DNA of 5,561 nt from an uncultured Pseudobdellovibrionaceae bacterium (GTDB taxonomy: Bacteria; Bdellovibrionota; Bdellovibrionia; Bdellovibrionales; JAMPXM01). The position numbers and the translations under genes were made by a program. Position 1 is the first letter of the stretch, and each line of letters opens with the position of its first letter. Shown here piece by piece: positions 1-5,561 of the stretch. The DNA lies in NCBI GenBank assembly GCA_934277865.1, contig CAKQVW010000207.1, positions 1 through 5,561 of the forward strand, read 5' to 3'. The notes below the pieces were generated by a model that was not told where the DNA came from, searched no databases, and was given only the letters and a program-made list of their open reading frames with translations.

Positions 1-963
1 GCGGAGACGATCGTGCGCGCTCGTCTCAACTATCAGGGAACGGGGCTGAGCCTACAAAACCCCGTCGACTGGGAGGCCCAGTGGATGTTGTTTGCGAGCC
101 CCGATTTGGAGGCGCATGCGGTCTTTGAAATGATTTTGAGCGCGCATGCGGCTGGGGATACGTCCTGGACGGATGAAGCGCCTCGTATGGCTCGAGGTGT
201 ACAGGCCCGCCAGAAGCGCGGTGTTTGGGATTCGACGATGGCCAACGCTGTTGGGACTCTGACGCTCACTCGCTTTGCCTCGATCTTCGAAAAAGAAAAG
301 GTGATGGGGCAGACTCAGTTTGTCGCGCCGGGATCGAACGCTGTCGTGGATTGGGGTAAAGAACCAAACGAGCAAAGTGTCTTGATGAAGTGGCCTGAGG
401 GAAGTTCCACCAAACCCGTGGAACTGAAAATGGAACACAAAGGTTCGGGGAAACCGTGGGTGCTTGCGCAGATGCGGGTGGCGCTTCCGCTGAAGTCCGC
501 TCGAGATCTTGGCTACGTGGTCTCGCGCAAGGTGGCCAAGGTTTCGGATTCCGGGCAGCTTCAGACAGCCGGCATCAAGTGGAAAAATGGCGACGTCGCG
601 GAGGTCACGCTGACCATCGTGGCCAAGTACGATCACCCGTGGGTCGTTGTGCGTGATCCGGTGCCAGCTGGTGCGACCCTTTTAGGGGGCTCGCTCGATG
701 GTTCGTCCAAAATCATGGCGCGAACGTTGGTTGGGAAACCAAAGTCCGGAGAAGTGGCAAATTGGCCAACCGAATTTGAAGAGCGGTCGTTTAGTCACTT
801 CACGAGCTATGCTGGGTATTTGATGAAGGGAACTTATCAGACGAAGTACCGCGTTCGCCTCAACAGCACGGGTACATTTAAACTTCCACCGACACGTGTG
901 GAAGCGTTGTACACGCCAGAAAACTTTGGTGAGTCGCCGGTTGCAGACTGGGTGGTTGAATGA
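1..963 (+). CDS. Alpha-2-macroglobulin family protein, C-terminal fragment (5' end outside window)
   Basis: The reading frame is open from base 1 to the TGA at 961-963 (320 codons), so the true start lies upstream and the in-frame GTG at 13 is internal. The first ~95 residues look like the end of the helical thioester-containing domain, including a GVWDST-type segment near residues 73-78. The rest is beta-rich and typical of the last macroglobulin domains, with a DPVPAG turn near 219-224 and the closing LPPTRVEALYTPENFGES block near 295-312, which is characteristic of bacterial A2M C-termini. The thioester CxEQ motif is not in this fragment; in the E. coli homologue YfhM (about 1650 residues) it lies more than 400 residues from the end, so it would fall upstream. 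Family knowledge: these are periplasmic, often lipid-anchored, protease-trapping proteins. Overlap with pbpC supports the YfhM-like (thioester-bearing) type over the YfaS-like type. The family call is strong; the type is inferred. Confidence 0.9.
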   Translation, partial: AETIVRARLNYQGTGLSLQNPVDWEAQWMLFASPDLEAHAVFEMILSAHAAGDTSWTDEAPRMARGVQARQKRGVWDSTMANAVGTLTLTRFASIFEKEKVMGQTQFVAPGSNAVVDWGKEPNEQSVLMKWPEGSSTKPVELKMEHKGSGKPWVLAQMRVALPLKSARDLGYVVSRKVAKVSDSGQLQTAGIKWKNGDVAEVTLTIVAKYDHPWVVVRDPVPAGATLLGGSLDGSSKIMARTLVGKPKSGEVANWPTEFEERSFSHFTSYAGYLMKGTYQTKYRVRLNSTGTFKLPPTRVEALYTPENFGESPVADWVVE

Positions 964-3056
964 AGCGAGGTGTTATTTCAGCTGTTAAAGTCAGCCTTGG
1001 AATCTTGATTCTTGGTGGGGTCGCGGTTTTTACACTGAATGTGGCGATGCGTGTGGGCACGACTCTCGAGTTTCACGACGTGCGTGCTCAGCACAAGCCG
1101 TCGGATCAATGGTTGGTTGATCGAAACGGTGTGGTGTTGGAGTCAATTCGAACAGGACAAACAGGACGCAGTCTGGATTGGGTCCGCCTGGAGCAGGTCT
1201 CTCCGGTGTTTGTTCAAACCTTGCTGTCTGCGGAGGATCGCAGGTTTTATCAGCACTGGGGTGTTGATTTGCGGGCCGTTGTTGCGGCGGGTGCGCAATC
1301 TGTAAAACGATTTGTCGAAGTTGTAACGGGTGAAACGCGCTCGCACTCGCGCGGTGCAAGCACGATCACTATGCAGTTGGTGAAAAGTCTTGGTGGACGA
1401 CCAAGCGGAGCCAGTTTGCCGGAGATCGTCGTTTGGAAACTCAATCAGATGGCAAGTGCGGTGGCGCTTGAAATCAAGTGGTCGAAGACGGAAATCCTGG
1501 AAGCCTACATAAACCGCGTGAGTTATCGTGGGGAGATTCAAGGCCTCTTAGCGGCAAGTCGCGGCCTCTTTGGCAAAGCACCATCTGCTTTAGGTGATGT
1601 CGAGTCGGCGATTTTGGTGGCGCTCATTCGGTCTCCCAACGCCGATGCAAGGCAAGTGGGTCGTCGTGCGTGTGGTCTGGTAAGTGTGGATCGCTGCCAT
1701 GAGGCGTTGGATCTTGTCGATCGCAATCTCGACAAACCGCTAAAACTTGTGCGTGAACGCAATCTTGTTCCAGTTGTTTCGAGCAAGTTTGTGATTTCAA
1801 ACACCGGTGATTGGGGGAAATCTCGCCTCGACCGCAAACAGTCAGAAATTCCGACCACCTTGGATGCCCAGATTCAGCGACTCGCCGTCGAAAAGCTGAG
1901 AGAGCAGCTGCTCGAACTCAAAAATCAAAATGTCGGCGATGCCGCGGTTTTGATTTTGGAAACCCGAACGGGAAAACCACTGGCGTATGTCGCCAACGGA
2001 GGCAAGGGCTTTTCCACGGCGGTGCAAGTCGATGGAGTTCTGGCTAGGCGTCAATTGGGCTCGACGATCAAACCGTTCATCTACGCCGAAGCGTTTGAAA
2101 ATGGACTCATCACCACCACGACTCTCTTGATGGACTCTCCGGAGAATGTGGCGGTGGGTTCGGGCCAGGTTTACCAACCGCGAAATTACGATTCCCAGTT
2201 CCGAGGCGCAGTTGGTGCTGCGGAGGCATTGGCTTCAAGCCTCAATGTACCCGCTGTGCGAACGCTTGATCTCGTGGGCGAACGTCGGGTGACAAATCGC
2301 TTAAGGCGTCTTGGTTTTGAAAAACTTTTGGATGACGACATGTATGGTCCAAGCTTGGCGCTTGGCACCGTGGATGCGTCGCTCTGGGAACTGGCCAATG
2401 GGTATCGGCATCTTTCGCTCTACAGCCGGCCACCACTGGGTGAAAACGGTCCGGCCGAAATGTATTCCGAGATGACGAAACGACGGATCTTTGAATCACT
2501 TTCGGTTCCGGAGAATCGGCGCTTCACCTTTGGCGTGCGAAGTGTCTTGCAACTTCCGTTTCCAGCGGCCGTCAAAACGGGAACAAGCAAAGACATGCGA
2601 GACAACTGGTGTGTCGGTTTTACGAGCGAGTACACGGTCGCGGTCTGGGTTGGAAATTTTGACGGAAGTCCGATGTGGAACGTCAGTGGGATTTCGGGTG
2701 CTGCCCCCTTGTGGAGAAGTTTGATGCTGGCACTCCATCAAGAGCGAAAGCCCGAAGACCCGCGCATGGAGTATCAACAGCCCGATCGTCCACTTCCAAA
2801 GAAGAACCTGGTCAAAATTGAATATCCGGTTCGCGAAATGTTGATTGGACTTGATCCCGATATTCCAAAGCGTTCACAAAAGGTGCCTCTTCGGGCGATC
2901 GGAGCTGGTCGTGGTTACGCATTTTTTGTAAATGGACGAAAGTTTTCGGAGGCCAATCGCGTGAGTCTTTGGACGCCAGTGAAGGGGCGCCACCACGTGG
3001 AGCTTCGCAGTCCCAAAGGGGAAAAGGTCGACGAAGTGAGTTTTGTCGTTCGATAA
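960..3056 (+). CDS. pbpC: Penicillin-binding protein 1C, bifunctional peptidoglycan glycosyltransferase/transpeptidase
   Basis: This 698-residue protein (E. coli PbpC is about 770) has the full PBP1C layout. A short basic N-terminus and one membrane segment (about residues 8-29) anchor it in the inner membrane with the enzyme in the periplasm. The GT51 glycosyltransferase domain (about 50-255) shows AEDRRFYQHWGVD with catalytic-type E92, GASTITMQL at 132-140, and ILEAYIN with E181. The transpeptidase domain (about 295-590) has all three penicillin-binding motifs: S368-T-I-K371, S427-L-N429 and K539-TGTS, followed by WVGNFDG and GAAPLW. The C-terminal ~80 residues match the PBP1C-specific C-terminal domain (BiPBP_C type), which separates it from PBP1A and PBP1B. 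It polymerises lipid II and may cross-link glycan strands; in E. coli the transpeptidase role of PBP1C is less certain. The ATG overlaps the A2M stop (ATGA), with GGTGG at 951-955 as a modest ribosome binding site. No catalytic motif is missing, so the gene looks intact. Confidence 0.96.
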   Translation: MKRGVISAVKVSLGILILGGVAVFTLNVAMRVGTTLEFHDVRAQHKPSDQWLVDRNGVVLESIRTGQTGRSLDWVRLEQVSPVFVQTLLSAEDRRFYQHWGVDLRAVVAAGAQSVKRFVEVVTGETRSHSRGASTITMQLVKSLGGRPSGASLPEIVVWKLNQMASAVALEIKWSKTEILEAYINRVSYRGEIQGLLAASRGLFGKAPSALGDVESAILVALIRSPNADARQVGRRACGLVSVDRCHEALDLVDRNLDKPLKLVRERNLVPVVSSKFVISNTGDWGKSRLDRKQSEIPTTLDAQIQRLAVEKLREQLLELKNQNVGDAAVLILETRTGKPLAYVANGGKGFSTAVQVDGVLARRQLGSTIKPFIYAEAFENGLITTTTLLMDSPENVAVGSGQVYQPRNYDSQFRGAVGAAEALASSLNVPAVRTLDLVGERRVTNRLRRLGFEKLLDDDMYGPSLALGTVDASLWELANGYRHLSLYSRPPLGENGPAEMYSEMTKRRIFESLSVPENRRFTFGVRSVLQLPFPAAVKTGTSKDMRDNWCVGFTSEYTVAVWVGNFDGSPMWNVSGISGAAPLWRSLMLALHQERKPEDPRMEYQQPDRPLPKKNLVKIEYPVREMLIGLDPDIPKRSQKVPLRAIGAGRGYAFFVNGRKFSEANRVSLWTPVKGRHHVELRSPKGEKVDEVSFVVR

Positions 3057-3074
3057 GTCGTCTAAACGGTGAAA

Positions 3075-3080
3075 AAGAGG
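3075..3080 (+). promoter_or_regulatory. Shine-Dalgarno site deciding the SDR start
   Basis: AAGAGG lies six bases before the GTG at 3087. The upstream in-frame GTG at 3069 has no purine-rich site in the bases before it. This favours 3087 as the start of the SDR gene. Confidence 0.65.
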
Positions 3081-3086
3081 TTACAG

Positions 3087-3872
3087 GTGGCAGCACGTCA
3101 GGTCGCATTGATTACAGGAGCTAGCAGCGGAATCGGAGAAGCGACCGCTCAGCGGCTGGCAAAAGAAGGTTTCGATTTGATTCTGGTCGCGAGGCGAGAA
3201 GAACGACTTAACGACTTAAAAATCCGTCTTGAAAAAGAATTTGGTGGCTCCACTGGATTAAGCATTTGCACGATCGCGCTGGATATCACCGATCGCGAGG
3301 CGGTTCGCTTGGCGTTTCAAAACTCAAAGGACGTGAAGACAGCCGAGCTTCTCAAACGTCTCACGGTTTTGGTGAGCAATGCGGGTCTTGCCAAGGGTGT
3401 TGATCCGATGCCAGAGGCACGTGTCGAAGACTGGGAGACGATGATCGAGACCAATGTGATGGGTCTTCTCTATGTCACGCGATTTGCCTTAGATTTCATC
3501 AAACCCAATCGTGGGCATTTGGTGAACCTCGGCTCAGTTGCAGGCCGTTGGACGTACCCGGGTGGCGGCGTTTACTGTGCAACCAAGGCCGCCGTTTTGG
3601 CGATCACCGAGGGTTTGAGGCTGGATCTGCAAGGCAGCGGCGTCCGCGTGACCAATATTGAGCCTGGCAAAGTTTCAACCGAGTTTTCAATGGTCCGCTA
3701 TAACGACCCTGAGCGCGCTCGCAAAGAATACGAGGGTTACGAGCCCCTGTCGCCAGCTGATATCGCGGATTGCATCGCTTGGTCGGTCACAAGGCCGCCA
3801 CATGTCAATATCCAGGAACTGGTGATTTTTCCGACGGCCCAGGCCAGCGTGACGCATCTGGTACGGAAGTGA
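3087..3872 (+). CDS. SDR-family oxidoreductase, YdfG-like (probable NADP-dependent 3-hydroxy acid dehydrogenase)
   Basis: From GTG 3087 the protein has 261 residues and starts MAARQVALITGASSGIG, normal for a classical SDR (about 250). A GTG at 3069 would add six residues (MKKRLQ) but lacks a ribosome binding site. Rossmann-fold motifs: TGASSGIG at 10-17, an ARR pair after the second strand (R36, R37) that suggests NADP(H) over NAD(H), NAG at 98-100, and N123. The catalytic set is S150, Y163 and K167 (YCATK), with PG at 193-194. The stretch NAGLAKG...EDWETMIETN, followed by GGGVY, RVTNIEPG, TEFS and a HVNI segment near the end, closely resembles E. coli YdfG as I remember it. YdfG oxidises L-allo-threonine, serine and 3-hydroxy acids and also reduces malonic semialdehyde. 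It is cytosolic. The substrate here is inferred from resemblance only; SDR substrates often differ between relatives. It sits 30 bp after pbpC and 53 bp before fumC. Confidence 0.9.
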   Translation: MAARQVALITGASSGIGEATAQRLAKEGFDLILVARREERLNDLKIRLEKEFGGSTGLSICTIALDITDREAVRLAFQNSKDVKTAELLKRLTVLVSNAGLAKGVDPMPEARVEDWETMIETNVMGLLYVTRFALDFIKPNRGHLVNLGSVAGRWTYPGGGVYCATKAAVLAITEGLRLDLQGSGVRVTNIEPGKVSTEFSMVRYNDPERARKEYEGYEPLSPADIADCIAWSVTRPPHVNIQELVIFPTAQASVTHLVRK

Positions 3873-3903
3873 CACGCCGCCTTGTTTTCGACTAAGCTCC
3901 GGG

Positions 3904-3918
3904 TCCTCGTACGAAGGA
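3904..3918 (+). promoter_or_regulatory. Possible small hairpin masking the fumC ribosome binding site
   Basis: In the 53-bp gap before fumC, TCCT at 3904-3907 can pair with AGGA at 3915-3918. C3908-G3913 can extend the stem if A3914 is bulged, leaving a GTAC loop. The pairing would cover most of the AAGGAG Shine-Dalgarno at 3914-3919. CTCC at 3897-3900 is a second possible partner for GGAG at 3916-3919. Stems this short occur often by chance, and no fold was computed. I saw no clear -35/-10 pair and no terminator in the gap. Confidence 0.25.
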
Positions 3919-3919
3919 G
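3914..3919 (+). promoter_or_regulatory. fumC Shine-Dalgarno site
   Basis: AAGGAG sits six bases upstream of the ATG at 3926, which is strong and well spaced. It is the best ribosome binding site in the window and suggests fumC is translated efficiently on its own as well as in any longer transcript. Confidence 0.85.
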
Positions 3920-3925
3920 TAGAGC

Positions 3926-5326
3926 ATGTCACAGGGCGAATTCCGTATTGAAAAAGACTCGATGGGCGATATCAAGGTTCCGGCATCTAGCCTCTGGGGC
4001 GCACAGACGCAGCGCTCGCTGGAACATTTCAAAATCGGCGGCGATCGTTTCCCGCGTGAAATGATTCGAGCTCTTGGGATTCTGAAAAAAGCGGCGGCCA
4101 TGGTGAACATGGAGCTTGGACTGCTGGCAAAAGACAAAGGTGCCGCGATCGTCAAAGCCGCGGACGAAGTGATCGAAGGAAAATTGGATCGCGAATTCCC
4201 ACTGGTGGTTTGGCAGACCGGTTCTGGTACTCAAACCAACATGAACACCAACGAGGTCATCGCCAATCGCGCCATTGAACTCATGGGCGGAGCGCGTGGC
4301 TCGAAGGGTGTTCACCCCAACGATGACGTCAACAAAGCACAAAGCTCCAACGACACATTTCCGACAGCGATGCACATCGCCGTGGCCGAGCGTGTGAATG
4401 TTCACCTGATTCCGGCGTTCAAAGTTTTGCGCGATGGTCTTAAAAAGAAGTCTGACGAGTACAAGTCGATCGTGAAAATCGGCCGCACCCATTTGATGGA
4501 CGCGACACCATTGACACTCGGCCAGGAGTTCTCGGGCTATGTGACTCAGCTCGATCAGTGCATTGTTCGTTTTGAGCGCGACTTAGGCCATATCTACGAA
4601 TTGGCTCTTGGCGGAACAGCCGTGGGTACAGGGCTTAACACACATCCAGATTTCGCCGTGAAAGCGGCAGCCGAGATCGCAAAGGAAACCAAACTGCCAT
4701 TTGTCTCAGCGCCCAACAAGTTTGCGGCCTTGGCGTCGCACGACCCCTTGGTTCAGCTCTCAGGTTCGCTGAAAACCGCGGCCTGCGCGCTGATGAAAAT
4801 TGCCAACGACATTCGTCTTCTGGGCTCGGGACCACGTTCGGGAATCGGTGAATTGAATCTGCCGGCCAATGAACCAGGCTCCAGCATTATGCCAGGGAAA
4901 GTGAACCCAACTCAGAGTGAGGCGATGACGATGGTCTGCGCTCAAGTTGTCGGGAACGACATGGCGGTCGCGGTCGGCGGTATGAATGGACACTTTGAAC
5001 TCAATGTCTTTAAGCCGCTCATCGTGTTCAATGTGTTGAACTCGATTCGTCTCTTAAGCGATGCCTGCTTGAGCTTTGAAGAGCATTGTGTCAGCGGCAT
5101 CGAAGTGAATCACGCGCAAGTGAAGCGCCACCTCGACAACTCGTTGATGTTGGTGACGGCTCTGAACCCGCATATCGGCTATGACAATGCGGCGAAAGTT
5201 GCGAAGTACGCTCATGAAAACGACACCACACTTAAAGCGGCGGCCGAAAAGCTGGGGCTTCTTGATCCGGCGAAGTTTGATCAACTTGTACGTCCAGAAG
5301 ACATGTTGGGACCGATTAAAAAATGA
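3926..5326 (+). CDS. fumC: Class II fumarate hydratase (iron-independent fumarase C)
   Basis: The 466-residue protein matches the usual class II fumarase length (E. coli FumC 467) from end to end. It catalyses the reversible hydration of fumarate to L-malate in the TCA cycle, as a cytosolic homotetramer without an iron-sulfur cluster. Substrate and active-site motifs are all present: SGT at 100-102 followed by QTNMNTNEV; HPNDDVN at 130-136 and SSND at 140-143; GRTH at 186-189 with catalytic-type H189; and the superfamily signature GSSIMPGKVNP at 318-328, with catalytic-type S319 and K325 and N327. These are offset by one from the E. coli residues (H188, S318, K324, N326). The GSGTQTNMNTNEV and HPNDDVN forms, with the overall length, favour fumarase over the related aspartase or argininosuccinate lyase. 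The start is fixed by AAGGAG six bases upstream. The stop TGA overlaps the next gene's ATG by four bases. Nothing is missing or unusual in the protein. Confidence 0.97.
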   Translation: MSQGEFRIEKDSMGDIKVPASSLWGAQTQRSLEHFKIGGDRFPREMIRALGILKKAAAMVNMELGLLAKDKGAAIVKAADEVIEGKLDREFPLVVWQTGSGTQTNMNTNEVIANRAIELMGGARGSKGVHPNDDVNKAQSSNDTFPTAMHIAVAERVNVHLIPAFKVLRDGLKKKSDEYKSIVKIGRTHLMDATPLTLGQEFSGYVTQLDQCIVRFERDLGHIYELALGGTAVGTGLNTHPDFAVKAAAEIAKETKLPFVSAPNKFAALASHDPLVQLSGSLKTAACALMKIANDIRLLGSGPRSGIGELNLPANEPGSSIMPGKVNPTQSEAMTMVCAQVVGNDMAVAVGGMNGHFELNVFKPLIVFNVLNSIRLLSDACLSFEEHCVSGIEVNHAQVKRHLDNSLMLVTALNPHIGYDNAAKVAKYAHENDTTLKAAAEKLGLLDPAKFDQLVRPEDMLGPIKK

Positions 5327-5561
5327 AGGCCTGCGTATTTTGCTCAGCTAACAATGGTCTCCCAGAGAATGTTCTAAGGGAGGCCGAGAAGTTCTGTGAC
5401 GAGCTGAAGGCCCGCGGCGGAGAACTGCTTTACGGCGGTGGCAAGGCGGGCTTGATGGGCTATTTCGCAGACCAGGCTCTCAGCCGCGGTTTAAAAGTGC
5501 GCGGGGCGATCACCAAGGGCCTTGCCGAGGGGCACGAGGTTTCCCACAAAGGTCTAACCGA
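5323..5561 (+). CDS. LOG-family protein (nucleoside 5'-monophosphate phosphoribohydrolase-like), N-terminal fragment
   Basis: The ATG at 5323 overlaps the fumC TGA (ATGA), and the frame stays open to the right edge: 79 codons plus two bases. The fragment begins MKACVFCSANNG, matching the first strand of LOG proteins (usually VFCGSS-like). YGGGKAGLMG at residues 38-47 is the hallmark nucleotide-binding GGGxxGLMG motif. A segment with HKGLTE near the edge fits the region before the second motif. The second hallmark, PRxGGxGTxxE, which carries catalytic residues, should lie just outside the window and cannot be checked. Family knowledge: many members release a free base from a nucleoside monophosphate (cytokinin activation in plants), while others are annotated, often wrongly, as lysine decarboxylases. 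The bacterial role is commonly unknown. The ribosome binding site is weak (GGGA 5308-5311, too distant), so translation probably depends on coupling to fumC. The canonical GVIP after the second strand reads GAIT here. Confidence 0.88.
   Translation, partial: MKACVFCSANNGLPENVLREAEKFCDELKARGGELLYGGGKAGLMGYFADQALSRGLKVRGAITKGLAEGHEVSHKGLT

Noticed and set aside
112..151. Ten-base direct repeat GCGCATGCGG at 112-121 and 142-151
   Set aside because: The copies are 30 bases apart and in frame, each encoding part of an AHA tripeptide in the A2M helical domain. This fits ordinary coding coincidence, with no further copies seen.
52..636. 194-codon open frame on the minus strand within the A2M gene
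   Set aside because: It lies opposite a clearly conserved coding region, its translation resembles no family I know, and it has no visible ribosome binding site context. It is a shadow of the + strand gene.
3882..3912. TTGTTT at 3882 as a -35 element with a -10 near 3907 for fumC
   Set aside because: At 17-base spacing the -10 position reads TCGTAC-like, too far from TATAAT to support a promoter call.
3857..3914. Terminator after the SDR gene
   Set aside because: No strong stem followed by a T-run is present. The only T-run (TTTT in 3881-3890) has no stable inverted repeat before it, and the 3907-3914 palindrome is not followed by T residues.
3929..4492. 187-codon open frame on the minus strand within fumC
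   Set aside because: It is fully antisense to the highly conserved fumarase sequence and its composition looks like a reverse-strand shadow.
3926..5326. Aspartate ammonia-lyase or another fumarase/aspartase superfamily member instead of fumarase
   Set aside because: The length and the form of the SGT...MNTNEV, HPNDDVN, GRTHLMDATP and GSSIMPGKVNP motifs follow class II fumarase most closely. Aspartase relatives share the superfamily signature, but the end-to-end resemblance is to FumC.
5323..5561. Annotation of the right-edge gene as lysine decarboxylase
   Set aside because: This is a common legacy label for proteins with the GGGxxGLMG motif. True lysine decarboxylases are PLP enzymes of a different fold, and no PLP-binding features are seen.

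Overview
The window holds five genes, all on the + strand and tightly packed, with no RNA gene, mobile element, CRISPR array or long non-coding stretch that I could detect. In order they are: the C-terminal part of a bacterial alpha-2-macroglobulin (A2M), cut by the left edge; pbpC (penicillin-binding protein 1C); a YdfG-like short-chain dehydrogenase/reductase (SDR); fumC (class II fumarase); and the N-terminal part of a LOG-family protein, cut by the right edge.

The first two genes are a classic periplasmic pair. The A2M stop and the pbpC start overlap as ATGA. Bacterial A2M is thought to trap invading proteases in the periplasm, and PBP1C is thought to repair peptidoglycan where the wall has been breached. 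This pairing implies a Gram-negative, diderm host. The last three genes are cytosolic. The SDR probably oxidises or reduces small 3-hydroxy acids with NADP(H), FumC interconverts fumarate and malate, and the LOG protein probably hydrolyses a nucleoside monophosphate or processes a modified one. fumC and the LOG gene also overlap as ATGA. The only gaps are about 30 bp between pbpC and the preferred SDR start, and 53 bp between SDR and fumC. Neither contains a recognisable intrinsic terminator, so read-through across the whole set is possible.

Composition is moderately GC-rich by eye, with no obvious change from gene to gene and so no sign of recent transfer. The gene set fits a proteobacterium in the broad sense. 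A Bdellovibrio-like or other delta/oligoflexia-type lineage is possible, but that is a guess from sequence flavour and is not demonstrated.

I did not find a convincing undescribed system. The points most worth a second look are the fumC/LOG overlap, a small hairpin that could mask the fumC ribosome binding site, the corrected SDR start, and two lineage-specific details in PbpC: a longer loop in the glycosyltransferase domain and a close cysteine pair.
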